Shown: positions 43,045 to 52,333 of the stretch, one piece after another
Position numbering within the stretch: the stretch's first letter is position 1
How the letters are laid out: every line of letters begins with the position of its first letter
Assembly: GCA_964532065.1 (NCBI GenBank)
Contig: CAZHHG010000002.1
Location: 1-64,000, forward strand
DNA from: DSXH01 sp964532065
Lineage (GTDB): Bacteria > Bacteroidota > Ignavibacteria > Ignavibacteriales > Melioribacteraceae
DNA length: 64,000 nucleotides
Reading direction: 5' to 3'
The notes under the pieces: model-generated
Database searches by the model: none
Told to the model about the DNA's origin: nothing
What the model saw: only the letters and a program-made list of their open reading frames with translations
Made by a program: the position numbers and the translations under genes

Positions 43045-44187
43045 ATGTTACTTAAAAACCTTATGAACAAGAATATCTATCTTGCCTTAATCGGCATCGG
43101 AATAGGAGGAATCGGATTCGGCCTGATTACCCCCGTTACAGTTCTGCTTCTTGAGCAGGCGGGAGCCTCGAGTTTTATTACCGGCTCTACAACAATGATA
43201 GGCTACTTGAGTATAGTCCTGTTTTCTCGTTTTACCGGAAGATTAATCGATAAACTCGGTGTGAAGAAAGTTCTTCTCGCCGGATTGATTATATGGATGC
43301 TCGGCGCAGCCGCGCACGTCTTCTGGTTCATTTACCCGCTTTTATATCCGATAAAATTTTTGATGGGAATCGGAGGTACATTTATATTTGTTTCAACCGA
43401 GGTTATGATTAATCATTATAGCAACGATTCCAATCGGGGTAAAAATATCGGTCTTTATGTCGTCCTGCTTTCCGCCGGTGTTGCTGTGGGTACACTTTTG
43501 ATATGGACAATTAATATAGCAGATTGGGTCCCTTTCATTATCGGCGCTTTGATAATGTTTGTCGTACTGATTTTCGAGTACCTTATACTGGACGACTTTA
43601 GAATAAAACCCTCAGGAGAAATTCCTGAAAAGATGCCGATTTCTAGAATGCCTGTTATCGGTCTTTTGGCCGGAATTGTTTACGGACTTTTCGAATCATC
43701 AATTATCGTTGCTCTTCCTATGTACGGTTTGAGAAACCAATTTGGCGCCGAAGAGGTTTCGATCTTTCTTGCGTCATTTGTCATTGGAGGAATTGTTTTA
43801 CTTTATTTAATAGGATCCATAGCCGATAAGTTGAGCAAACACAGGCTTCTTCTTTACATCTCTTCTCTTCTCGCGCTACTCTTTCTGATTCCATTAGCAG
43901 TTAAAGAATTCGTTCCGCTATTAATTGCATTTTTTGCAATGGGAGGAATTATTCCTGCATTTTATACCGTAGGATTAAATTACACGGTTGAACAGGTGAA
44001 TAAAAAATATATGGCACAGGCAAACGGTTTCTTTGTGATGATGTACGGTATAGGTACAATTGCCGGTCCGCTTTTAGGCTCTCTGACCGTTGAGCTGGAT
44101 AAGCAATACGGATATTGGATTATGGCTTCGGTATTGTGTCTTTCCTTCTATTTATACCTGATCCAAAAGCCCCGTTCCGATGCCTGA
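43045..44187 (+). CDS. MFS transporter
   Basis: About 380 residues from the ATG at 43045 (an upstream TTG is less likely). Twelve hydrophobic segments; the loop after TM2 reads SRFTGRLIDKLGVKKVLLAG, matching the MFS G-x-x-x-D-x-x-G-x-K/R pattern, and a related GSIADKLSKHRLLL loop follows in the second half. Exports or imports a small solute; substrate unknown. Confidence 0.9.
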   Translation: MLLKNLMNKNIYLALIGIGIGGIGFGLITPVTVLLLEQAGASSFITGSTTMIGYLSIVLFSRFTGRLIDKLGVKKVLLAGLIIWMLGAAAHVFWFIYPLLYPIKFLMGIGGTFIFVSTEVMINHYSNDSNRGKNIGLYVVLLSAGVAVGTLLIWTINIADWVPFIIGALIMFVVLIFEYLILDDFRIKPSGEIPEKMPISRMPVIGLLAGIVYGLFESSIIVALPMYGLRNQFGAEEVSIFLASFVIGGIVLLYLIGSIADKLSKHRLLLYISSLLALLFLIPLAVKEFVPLLIAFFAMGGIIPAFYTVGLNYTVEQVNKKYMAQANGFFVMMYGIGTIAGPLLGSLTVELDKQYGYWIMASVLCLSFYLYLIQKPRSDA

Positions 44188-44254
44188 ACTATATTATTAC
44201 TCATATGATTTTATTATTTTATGATCGGTTTTATATCAACTATGAAAGTTATTA

Positions 44255-46186
44255 ATGACCGGTAAACTTGATGACATACTCCGCGGCATTCAATCGTCAA
44301 TCAGATTTGATGCGGGTTATCTATTCAAAAAAGAAAAAAAATCCTTTTCGATTTTGAGCAATATCGGACTGACTGATGTTGAAAACGGGAATATTACCGC
44401 AATCAATAAATTGATTGCCGATAAGAATTTGGCTCTAACCGGCATTTATAAGTCCAAACAATTCATCCGCTTGAAAGAGGAATCGGGCTTCTCTTCTATC
44501 TACAGGGATAAAATACTGGCAGGTAATTCATGCGATTTCTATCTAGTCCTTTTAAGTAGAGAAAAATTACCCGATTTAAAATCAATCAAGTTGAAAATCA
44601 GCGAACATACAGATGCTATAAAAAAAGAACTTCTGGAATCCGGCTCTGCCGTCCAAGCCGATATTGATCAGCTCTATAAAGAAGCTTTAACTACCATTCC
44701 TTCTGTCATCTATTCAACTGACGCAGAAGGAAACAGCTATCACTTTATAACCGACGCGGTTAGAAATCTTTTCGGCTACTCTCCGCAGGAGATATACGAA
44801 AACAAGCTTCTTATTTTACGATCCATCGACCAGGATCACTTCCATAAGTTTCGCGGTTTTACCGACAGGCTAAGAAAAGGTGAGGTCTGTTCGGTTGAGT
44901 ATAGAATGAAAGACCGTTTCGGTAAAGAGCGCTGGGTAAGACATTCGGGAATTCCGATATTGCGCGATGGCGAGGTTGTACGTGTAGTTGGAACAATTAA
45001 TGAAATATCGGAAGAAAAAATTGTTCAACTCAAACTCGAAAACTCCGAAGAGAAATTCAGAATGCTTATCGATACAGCCGACGATCTGATATTCATTCTG
45101 AACGGTTTCGGGTATTTCAGCCTTGTAAACAAGAACGGCGCAAGTGCTCTTGGTTATGTTCCGGAAGAAATGATCGGGAAGCATTTTCTTGAGTTCATAG
45201 ATAAAGAGGATGAATCCAAAATAGCCGAAGCATTCACAAGAATTCTAAGTTCAAGCGAGGTTACTACGTTTGAAGCGATTTTTCTGGACCGCTTTGATAA
45301 AAGAGTAACATTTGAGATTCACGCAAAACCGATGATGAGCGACGGTGAAGTCTCCGGAATGATAAGCATCGGAAGAAATATTACAAACCGGAAACACGAT
45401 GAACAGAAAATCCGGGATCTTAATGCCAAACTTGTCGAGGCCAACAGGATCATCTCCATCGAAAGGGAAAGAGCCCGGCATAAAATTAATGTACTTGAGG
45501 AATTGAATAAACTTAAAAGCGAATTTATCTCGAATATTTCTCATGAATTGCGCACACCGCTTGCCTCTATCGTCGGTTTCGCAGAGACAATACTTTCCGA
45601 CCCGGATCTTCCGAAAGAGACGGCAAGGGAATTCAACGAGATTATTCTGAGCGAGGGGAAAAGACTCGCCAAACTGATTAATGATGTTCTCGATTTTTCC
45701 AAGCTGGAATCGGGAGAAGAGGAACTGAAAAAGGAAAGCTTCAATCTCGTGGATCTTTTTCATGAAATTATTGATTTATATCAAAAACAGTTGAACGAAA
45801 AGGAACTTCATCTTTCAAAAGATTTTCCCGAAGGCGAATTAAATATTTTTGCGGATCGGGCAAGAATTGGTCAGGTAATTTATAATCTTATGTCCAACTC
45901 GGTTAAGTTTACTAACAAGGGTGGCAGAATATTTATTTTCCTGGTTGATCACGGCAGAGAAGTTGAATTTAATATTACTGATACGGGCATAGGAATTCCG
46001 GAAAAAGATATCCCTAGGTTGTTCGATAAATTCACTAAAATTCAAAGACCCGGCGCGCCGCTGATGGGTGCCGGATTCGGACTTGTTACAGTAAAACAGA
46101 TTGTAGAACTTCATAAGGGCGTGGTTCGCGTTAAAAGCGAGGAGAATAAAGGTTCTACTTTTATTATCAGGTTACCTAAACAGTAG
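44255..46186 (+). CDS. PAS-domain sensor histidine kinase
   Basis: 643 residues, no TM segment visible, so cytoplasmic. N-terminal GAF-like stretch (1-130), two PAS domains (about 143-255 and 265-380; FGYSPQEIYENKL, LGYVPEEMIGKH), HisKA with His430 (ISHELRTPLASIVGFAE), and a HATPase with NSVKFTNKGG, DTGIGIPEKD and GAGFGL. Autophosphorylates on His430 and should pass phosphate to the response regulator encoded 14 bases downstream. Confidence 0.95.
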   Translation: MTGKLDDILRGIQSSIRFDAGYLFKKEKKSFSILSNIGLTDVENGNITAINKLIADKNLALTGIYKSKQFIRLKEESGFSSIYRDKILAGNSCDFYLVLLSREKLPDLKSIKLKISEHTDAIKKELLESGSAVQADIDQLYKEALTTIPSVIYSTDAEGNSYHFITDAVRNLFGYSPQEIYENKLLILRSIDQDHFHKFRGFTDRLRKGEVCSVEYRMKDRFGKERWVRHSGIPILRDGEVVRVVGTINEISEEKIVQLKLENSEEKFRMLIDTADDLIFILNGFGYFSLVNKNGASALGYVPEEMIGKHFLEFIDKEDESKIAEAFTRILSSSEVTTFEAIFLDRFDKRVTFEIHAKPMMSDGEVSGMISIGRNITNRKHDEQKIRDLNAKLVEANRIISIERERARHKINVLEELNKLKSEFISNISHELRTPLASIVGFAETILSDPDLPKETAREFNEIILSEGKRLAKLINDVLDFSKLESGEEELKKESFNLVDLFHEIIDLYQKQLNEKELHLSKDFPEGELNIFADRARIGQVIYNLMSNSVKFTNKGGRIFIFLVDHGREVEFNITDTGIGIPEKDIPRLFDKFTKIQRPGAPLMGAGFGLVTVKQIVELHKGVVRVKSEENKGSTFIIRLPKQ

Positions 46187-46200
46187 TATAATGAGGGCAA

Positions 46201-47583
46201 ATGGATAAGCTTATTTTCATTGTGGATGATGAGGAGGCAATTCTTAAAATGCTGACGCACTGGTGCAAAACCCAGTGGAATTATAACGTTAAAACTTTTG
46301 CAAACGGCAGTGATGCTCTTAATTGTTTAAACGAAAACCCGGACCTGGTTCTGCTCGATATTATGCTTCCGGATATAAACGGAAATGATGTTTTGCGCAC
46401 TATTAAATCGAAACATCCCAACCTTCCTGTTATTATGCTTTCTGCACAGGGAAGCGTTGAAGTTGCTCTTGAGTCTGTCCGGCTTGGTGCCTTCGACTAT
46501 TTCCCTAAACCGATCGATAAAAACCGTCTTGAACCGGCTATTAGAAATGCATTAAAGAATTACGATCTGGAACGTGAATTAGAAAACCTGAAGGAGAACC
46601 TCCAGAAAGAATTCAGTTTTGAAAATATTGTTTCTGCGGACGACAGGATGCAGGAAGCGTTTAAAATGGTTTCCAAGGTTCTGAATAATGATATAACCGT
46701 TTTAATTACCGGCGAGAGCGGAACAGGCAAGGAATTGGTTGCGCGGGCCATTCATTATAACGGTAAAAGAAAAGACGCTCCTTTCGTTGTTGTTAATTGT
46801 GCTTCGATCCCGCGCGAACTTCTTGAAAGTGAACTGTTCGGTCACGAAAAAGGTTCTTTTACAGGCGCTCACCAGAGAAAGATAGGAAAATTTGAACTTG
46901 CCAGAGGAGGCACAATCTTTCTGGATGAAATAGGCGAAATGGAAATGTCCCTCCAGGCAAAGATTTTACGTGTCATTCAGATGAAAGAATTCGAGCGTAT
47001 AGGCGGAAATGAGGTTATTAAAAGTGATGTCCGGATTATCTCGGCTACAAACAGGGATTTAAAGAATGCTGTTGAGTCTAAAGGTTTCAGAGAGGATCTT
47101 TATTACCGCTTAAGCTCTTTCCCTATTCACATACCTCCGTTGCGCGAACGGAGAAGGGATATAGTAGTCCTTATCGATCACTTTGTTAAACATTTTAATC
47201 AGAAACTCGGTAAAAGTATTAAGAATCTCTCGAAGACCACACTAAAAACGCTCTATGATTACGACTGGCCCGGTAACGTAAGAGAGCTGGAGAACACAAT
47301 TGAGCGGTGCATCATTCTCAGCGATGGCGATGTAATTGAACAGGATGTTCTGCCCGATAGCATTACGATGCATCTCAAAAGCGGCCACATGATTTCATCG
47401 ACTGAAATTTTTAATGATAATTCTCCAGTAATTCCTTTTGAGAAACTGAAAGAAGAAGCTATAAAACACGCTTTAAAAGTTACCAATAATAATATAGTGG
47501 AAGCAGCCAGAAAACTGAAAATTGGAAGGGCAACGTTATACAGGCTGATGGATAAATATAAGATCAGTGCTGAAAAAAAATAG
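46201..47583 (+). CDS. NtrC-family sigma-54 response regulator
   Basis: 460 residues. Receiver with acidic pocket DDEE (9-12), phospho-acceptor Asp53 and the SAQGSVEVA switch; AAA+ domain with Walker A GESGTGKE (171-178), contact loop GSFTGA (218-223, a natural variant of GAFTGA), Walker B TIFLDE; and a C-terminal Fis helix-turn-helix (NNIVEAARKLKIGRATLYRLM). Activates sigma-54 promoters when phosphorylated by the adjacent kinase. The first STAS gene's leader carries the nearest sigma-54 promoter. Confidence 0.95.
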   Translation: MDKLIFIVDDEEAILKMLTHWCKTQWNYNVKTFANGSDALNCLNENPDLVLLDIMLPDINGNDVLRTIKSKHPNLPVIMLSAQGSVEVALESVRLGAFDYFPKPIDKNRLEPAIRNALKNYDLERELENLKENLQKEFSFENIVSADDRMQEAFKMVSKVLNNDITVLITGESGTGKELVARAIHYNGKRKDAPFVVVNCASIPRELLESELFGHEKGSFTGAHQRKIGKFELARGGTIFLDEIGEMEMSLQAKILRVIQMKEFERIGGNEVIKSDVRIISATNRDLKNAVESKGFREDLYYRLSSFPIHIPPLRERRRDIVVLIDHFVKHFNQKLGKSIKNLSKTTLKTLYDYDWPGNVRELENTIERCIILSDGDVIEQDVLPDSITMHLKSGHMISSTEIFNDNSPVIPFEKLKEEAIKHALKVTNNNIVEAARKLKIGRATLYRLMDKYKISAEKK

Positions 47584-47592
47584 GAGGCCTTT

Positions 47593-47943
47593 ATGGGTAT
47601 TATTGAAGAAGTAATCGACGATATTGTTGTTGAAATTATAAATCTGGACAGGGCAACATTAAAAGAAGCCGACCAGCTTAAAAGTATGATTAATGATAAA
47701 ATTGATGCCGGCTTCAAAAAAGTTATTATTGATATCTCTTCTGTCGAGTTTATCGATTCAACTTTTCTGGGTGTGATAGTAAATACTCTGAAGAAAGTGG
47801 CGGCTCTTAAAGGCGATCTTAAACTTGTAGGATTCCAACCGGCTGTCCGCTCAATGTTCGAGCTAACCCGTCTTTTCAGAATTTTTGAATCGTTCGGGGA
47901 TCTTCAGGACGCAATCAAAAGTTTCGGTAATTTAAATAAATAG
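47593..47943 (+). CDS. STAS-domain anti-anti-sigma-like protein (second copy)
   Basis: 116 residues, single STAS domain with VEFIDSTFLGVIV; Ser56/Thr57 occupy the phospho-site, as in the first copy. AGGAGG lies 5 bases before its ATG. Between the response regulator (9 bases) and the receiver-phosphatase (14 bases), so part of their operon and the likely phosphatase substrate. No HPK-type anti-sigma kinase gene is visible beside it. Confidence 0.88.
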   Translation: MGIIEEVIDDIVVEIINLDRATLKEADQLKSMINDKIDAGFKKVIIDISSVEFIDSTFLGVIVNTLKKVAALKGDLKLVGFQPAVRSMFELTRLFRIFESFGDLQDAIKSFGNLNK

Positions 47944-47957
47944 GATACAGGTATATC

Positions 47958-49100
47958 GTGCCGGCAAGCGACAGCAAAACTCCAAATAAAATTCTACTTG
48001 TTGAAGACGAATTTAATATTGCGAAATTGTTTATCTACAACCTTACTAAAGCGGGATTTGTTTGTGATCATGCAAATAACGGAAAAGAAGGACTTGAGTT
48101 TGCACATAGAAACCGGCCGGATATAATTATCAGCGATGTGATGATGCCGGAAATGGATGGGTTTGAGTTTAGAAAAAAATTGCTTGATGATCCAGATTTA
48201 AAATCGATTCCATTTGTTTTCCTTACAGCAAAAGGTGCCGAAGAGGATGTTCTGCAGGGATTTGATCTGGAGATAGAAGACTACATAATTAAAACATCCA
48301 GCCCTAAAATTGTAATTGCGAAAGTATCTGCCATTCTTAAAAGCCTTGAAAAGGAAAGAGTAAAAATTGTAGACGAGGTTCAGAAAGCAGCGGATTCAAT
48401 GGGTGCGAAAGTGGTTCCGGACGAGGCTCCGCAGTTTGAAGGATTCAGTATTAAACACTGGCATCTACCATTTAAAAATGTACCCGGCGGGGATTTCATT
48501 GATTATTTCAAAATCGATGAAGATAATATTGCAATTGTCCTTGGCGACGTAATGGGAAAGAGATGGGGCGCCTGGTACTTTGCAGTTGCATACGCGGGAT
48601 ACGTTAGAAGTGCAACCCGGTTTGTTCTTGAATCTTCCAGTGAATACAGCCCGAGTGAAATTCTGCATAAAGTTAACGAATCGGTTTTCAAGGATGAAAG
48701 GATTTCCGAAGTATTTATTACGCTTTCAATTGTTCTCCTCGATAAAAAGAATAAAGTTGCAAAATATTCCGGTGCCGGGGATTTGCCGATAGTTTACAAA
48801 TCGGGCGAGGCTAAACTGATCCATTCAACAGGATTGCTGCTTGGATTCAGCGGTGCGGGCGAATATGAAGACCACGAAATTAAACTTAATGCCGGCGACG
48901 AGATCTTCCTGGTTACGGATGGTATTACAGAAGCCAGGAATAAAGAGGGACTGCTTTACGGACAGGAAAAGCTTGTCAATTTCTTAACCGGAATGAGTCT
49001 CCAGGAGGATTCAGTTGAACAGATGAAAAATGAATTGTTAGGTTATACCGGCGGAGAATTAGAAGATGATGTAAGTTTTATTGCAGTAAAACTTCTTTGA
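47958..49100 (+). CDS. Receiver-PP2C (SpoIIE/RsbU-type) phosphatase
   Basis: 380 residues, GTG start. Receiver (about 10-130) with acidic residues EDE and Asp60-region SDVMMPEMDG, then a SpoIIE-type PP2C domain: GGDFIDYF, GDVMGKRWGAWYFA, LVTDGITEAR and ELEDDVSFIAVK, providing the metal-binding Asp residues. The usual GDVxGKGxxAA is GDVMGKRWGAW here, a mild deviation. Phosphorylation of the receiver would switch on dephosphorylation of a STAS partner. Confidence 0.93.
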   Translation: MPASDSKTPNKILLVEDEFNIAKLFIYNLTKAGFVCDHANNGKEGLEFAHRNRPDIIISDVMMPEMDGFEFRKKLLDDPDLKSIPFVFLTAKGAEEDVLQGFDLEIEDYIIKTSSPKIVIAKVSAILKSLEKERVKIVDEVQKAADSMGAKVVPDEAPQFEGFSIKHWHLPFKNVPGGDFIDYFKIDEDNIAIVLGDVMGKRWGAWYFAVAYAGYVRSATRFVLESSSEYSPSEILHKVNESVFKDERISEVFITLSIVLLDKKNKVAKYSGAGDLPIVYKSGEAKLIHSTGLLLGFSGAGEYEDHEIKLNAGDEIFLVTDGITEARNKEGLLYGQEKLVNFLTGMSLQEDSVEQMKNELLGYTGGELEDDVSFIAVKLL

Positions 49101-49409
49101 TATTGCCGTTTATGGATATCTAATCTGGAACAGTAAAACCTAAAGAAAACTGACCAAAACCGCTTTTAGGGCCTCAGGAATCCACCACCCCTCTCAATAA
49201 ATCTAATTTTTTAAAGATTGAATTATTGTAATGCAACTCTTATTTTCCATCAGGGTAATAATTTCAATTGTAAATGTTATGATTAGATTCTTATTTCTGG
49301 GTGATTCTCTCGATTTCGAATCCAACTTTGTTGGAATCGTACATAAAATCCCGGAGACTTAAAATTGTTGGGGTGGCTTAAATGTCTAACTAATTATCAG
49401 GAGGCTCAA
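49101..49409. other. 309-base intergenic region
   Basis: No protein gene seen. The main feature is a stem-loop at 49318-49338 (GAATCCAAC/GTTGGAATC, one mismatch, loop TTT) about 70 bases before the SpoVG-like start. The rest is AT-rich with no clear promoter match. Confidence 0.5.
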
Positions 49410-49664
49410 ATGAAGATTGTCCGTATGAATCTTCTGGACGGGAATTCCAGAAGCAAAACGGTTGCCTTTTTTGATTTTCAGACAATTGATGAAATTACGA
49501 TTAAAGGATTCCGTGTTGTAAATGGATCCAACGGACTGTTCATTTCTTCCCCGGATCATAAGGGGAAAGACGGAAAATATTATGAGTCGGTTATTCTATC
49601 TAAGGAAATGAAAAAAGATCTGGAAAAATTGGCTCTCGATGAGTATAACAAATCTCGCAAGTAA
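49410..49664 (+). CDS. spoVG: SpoVG-family RNA/DNA-binding regulator
   Basis: 84 residues from MKIVRMNLLDGNSRSKTVAF, with the SpoVG-type core ITIKGFRVVNGSNGLFISSPDHKGKDGKYYES and a charged C-terminal helix. AGGAGG sits just upstream of this ATG, which decides the start over an upstream TTG. SpoVG proteins bind nucleic acid and tune gene expression in many non-sporulating bacteria, so a sporulation role is not implied. A large stem-loop follows the stop codon. Confidence 0.88.
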   Translation: MKIVRMNLLDGNSRSKTVAFFDFQTIDEITIKGFRVVNGSNGLFISSPDHKGKDGKYYESVILSKEMKKDLEKLALDEYNKSRK

Positions 49665-49677
49665 GGTGGCGCCGTGG

Positions 49678-49763
49678 GTCGTCTTAAAAGCAATATCTCA
49701 GTCCATATCGGTTTTTAAAAAGGATTTAAAAGAAGAAGATCGAATTCACGCTTTTGAGACGAC
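49678..49763. repeat. Long stem-loop after spoVG (14-bp arms)
   Basis: GTCGTCTTAAAAGC (49678-49691) pairs with GCTTTTGAGACGAC (49750-49763) along all 14 positions, including one G-U, closing a 58-base AT-rich loop. Too large for a simple terminator; it could be a structured RNA, a boundary element or part of a mobile remnant. Confidence 0.55.
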
Positions 49764-49781
49764 TGGCTTAAACAGCACAAC

Positions 49782-50780
49782 TTACTTTGTAATGTAATCG
49801 GTTATTTTCTTCCGTAAATATTCATAAAATTCTTTTGTAACTGAAACCTGATTGAAGATATCAATTACATCATGTTTACCGATCTTTTCCCAGTCCTCTT
49901 CTCTTGGAAGAACAAAAACACCTCCTAAATCTACAGCTGCGGGACTAATCATAATTTTTGCTGACCCGTCCTTATAATATTGATCCGGACGGTGATTTCT
50001 TCTCGGGAAGATTGCAACTGTCCATTTGTTTTCATTAAATGAACTGATAATATTCCACATCGGTTCTTCATTGGGCGGTGATATATTCCGGAAGATATTT
50101 GCAACAATCTTAAAAATGCTCTGAAGTTCACCTTTGCTTGACGACTCCATAACAATTCCATACCGCAAATAATTATCCAGAAAAATGATGCCGGTTTTAT
50201 CTTTTTCAATCAGATTAACCCGTTTCAATTTTTTTAGTCCGGTAATTTCGTTTTCAAGCGGAAGTGTTTTTTTAGGAATTGCCTGGAAGTGAAGATGATC
50301 CGGTGCTGAAGCGCCGCAGTTTGGTCCGTTGTAGAAGAGGGTGAAATTCTGATTCAGATCCCTTGAGATTTCGAGCAGGTCGTCGAAATTAAGAACAAGG
50401 TTTTGAGGAATATGTTTTCTGTGCGTAATTGTTAAATGACCGGGAAAAATCGGATAGGGATTACAGAGTATTAGATAATGCTTATTATACTCGAGAGCCG
50501 ATTGCTCGCAGGGCAGATTATTCAGGCATAAAAAACAGGGCCGCATGCTGATCGATTTGCTATCCACTTGCGCCGTTGTCGAAGTAATTCGTTCTGGATT
50601 ATGCTGCAAAACAATTTCAAATCCGTCAAACTCGATTTTTCTAGTATTGATGCGGGAAAGGTTATTAACATTATTCTTAAGGAGCGGCCACGATTCCATC
50701 TGCTCTTCAAGCAGTTTGTTTACTGCAGCCGTCCAGGCCGCAGGACTGATGCTTTTCTCTTTACTGCTACCAAGAATCAT
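49782..50780 (-). CDS. DUF4922/HIT-superfamily nucleotidyltransferase-like protein
   Basis: 332 residues. HIT-like motif CGASAPDHLHFQAI (H-x-H-x-Q) after FPGHLTITHRKHIPQ, in the arrangement of GalT/ADP-glucose phosphorylase-type proteins, with a Cys pair CFLCLNNLPC upstream that could bind zinc. DUF4922 members occur in Bacteroidota-related genomes and probably act on nucleotide-sugars or dinucleotides. Nine bases from the GT2 gene, so co-transcribed with it. Confidence 0.85.
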   Translation of the reverse strand: MILGSSKEKSISPAAWTAAVNKLLEEQMESWPLLKNNVNNLSRINTRKIEFDGFEIVLQHNPERITSTTAQVDSKSISMRPCFLCLNNLPCEQSALEYNKHYLILCNPYPIFPGHLTITHRKHIPQNLVLNFDDLLEISRDLNQNFTLFYNGPNCGASAPDHLHFQAIPKKTLPLENEITGLKKLKRVNLIEKDKTGIIFLDNYLRYGIVMESSSKGELQSIFKIVANIFRNISPPNEEPMWNIISSFNENKWTVAIFPRRNHRPDQYYKDGSAKIMISPAAVDLGGVFVLPREEDWEKIGKHDVIDIFNQVSVTKEFYEYLRKKITDYITK

Positions 50781-50788
50781 TTAATTGT

Positions 50789-52237
50789 TCAACTTCGGTT
50801 TATCGTTTTTCTGTTTTCTATTTCAATTGTTCTTAACCGGTCTTTGTAAAAATTATTTCTATTAAGCCGGTTGATATCGAGTTCGGCATCGGTATTTCCT
50901 TCCCATCGTCTGCAGATATAAATTGGTTCGTAAATTCTCCCGATTTTATAACTTCGCGATATCGTAATTCCAAGATAATAGTCCTCGCCGTAACTCACAT
51001 TCGGAATTTTCAATTCCCTAAGCAGCGGAGTATAGAATGCGCGGGGAGCTCCCAGGCCATTAATTCTTAAAGCGTTATTCGTACCGTTTCCGTCGCTCCA
51101 TTCTTTATGATCTATTAGTCCGGGAGGTATCGGTTTAAGTTCGAAATCGCTCAGTATATACGAACCGATAACCATTGCGCAGTTTTCTCTGCGGAAAGTA
51201 TCAATTACCTTCTGAAGCGTGAATTCATCTATATATAGATCGTCGCTGTCGAGCTGAACTGAAAATCTTCCGCATTCCGGTTGGTTCACGCCGTAATTCC
51301 AGCAACCTCCGATAAGCAAATCCTCTCGCGCTGGAATTCTGTGAATCAGTCGATTGTTCCTTAATGATAAGCCGCTAAGAATTTCTGTTGTTTTATCAGT
51401 GGAATGATTATCTATAACAATAACGTTGAATGGGAAATCCGTCTTCTGCTTAAGGGCGGATGAAACGGCGTCGGCAATAGTTGTCTCCCGGTTTTTTACC
51501 GGAATAACTACCGATGCTTCGTATTGAAATTTCTCGGAGCCGTAGTCAATTTTCTTGTTTAGCGGTTTTATGTATGCGCCAATCCTTTTTAAGTGATCCG
51601 TTGCAATCTCTTCCATCTCAATCTGTATCTTCCGGTTGCGCGGATCGACATAGTCGAATTGTTTTTCACCCGATTTACGCGGGTCTACTACCTGAGCGGA
51701 ATATAAATATTCCGGTATTCTGAAAACCGGTTTTCGTCGGGAGACACTCAATCGAATTGAATATAAGGCTGAGAATTCCGGTTCGGACGGAATTTCATTT
51801 ATGCCGTTCTTGAATTCATTCGAATCAATCAGGATTACCGGGCCGAAATCGAAATCATCACGTATACTGCCCGGTTGATAATCGATCAGAGGATGAGGTT
51901 TTAATGTCCCGGCAATCTCATAATAGTCGGAATAGATTATTCCCGCCCCGGTATCTCGGGCAACAGAGAGCATTCTTTCAATTGAATAAGCTCCAAAATC
52001 TATCTCTATTGTTCTGTTAATTAGAAGAAGGTAATCGGTTTCAAGTCTGTCTGCTATTATTTTTAAAGTGCTAAAATTATTAATGCTTTTAACCGGAATG
52101 AGATTCGGAACAGAGGGGATTGGATTGACCGCTAAAAAATAGACTGATTCAATTAAAGGATGGTTGTTGAATTGCTTTTTAAAGTATTCGGCTTTGGCTT
52201 CGCTGTCGACCGGAATAAACGCCGAGATTTTTTTCAT
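50789..52237 (-). CDS. GT2-family glycosyltransferase with extra N-terminal domain
   Basis: About 482 residues from MKKISAFIPVDSEAKAEYF; an upstream in-frame start adds only 18 residues. Residues 1-235 form an N-terminal region with its own GT-like pattern, then a GT-A core begins: EASVVIPVKNRETTIADAVSSAL, VIVIDNHSTDKTTEIL and the DxD-type motif QLDSDDLYID. The N-terminal part may be a degenerate second GT domain. Acceptor unknown; probably envelope polysaccharide or protein glycosylation. Confidence 0.85.
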   Translation of the reverse strand: MKKISAFIPVDSEAKAEYFKKQFNNHPLIESVYFLAVNPIPSVPNLIPVKSINNFSTLKIIADRLETDYLLLINRTIEIDFGAYSIERMLSVARDTGAGIIYSDYYEIAGTLKPHPLIDYQPGSIRDDFDFGPVILIDSNEFKNGINEIPSEPEFSALYSIRLSVSRRKPVFRIPEYLYSAQVVDPRKSGEKQFDYVDPRNRKIQIEMEEIATDHLKRIGAYIKPLNKKIDYGSEKFQYEASVVIPVKNRETTIADAVSSALKQKTDFPFNVIVIDNHSTDKTTEILSGLSLRNNRLIHRIPAREDLLIGGCWNYGVNQPECGRFSVQLDSDDLYIDEFTLQKVIDTFRRENCAMVIGSYILSDFELKPIPPGLIDHKEWSDGNGTNNALRINGLGAPRAFYTPLLRELKIPNVSYGEDYYLGITISRSYKIGRIYEPIYICRRWEGNTDAELDINRLNRNNFYKDRLRTIEIENRKTINRS

Positions 52238-52333
52238 CGATAAACTTTCTTTTATTCTTCCTGAAATTATAAAAAACAATTTACCGGACAAAACAATTAA
52301 TTGTTTTCAGATGCAACTTACACAGGCATTATT

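Noticed and set aside
49410..49664. Evidence for sporulation
   Set aside because: SpoVG-family proteins occur in many non-sporulating bacteria; the SpoIIE-type phosphatase and STAS proteins are also general signalling parts.
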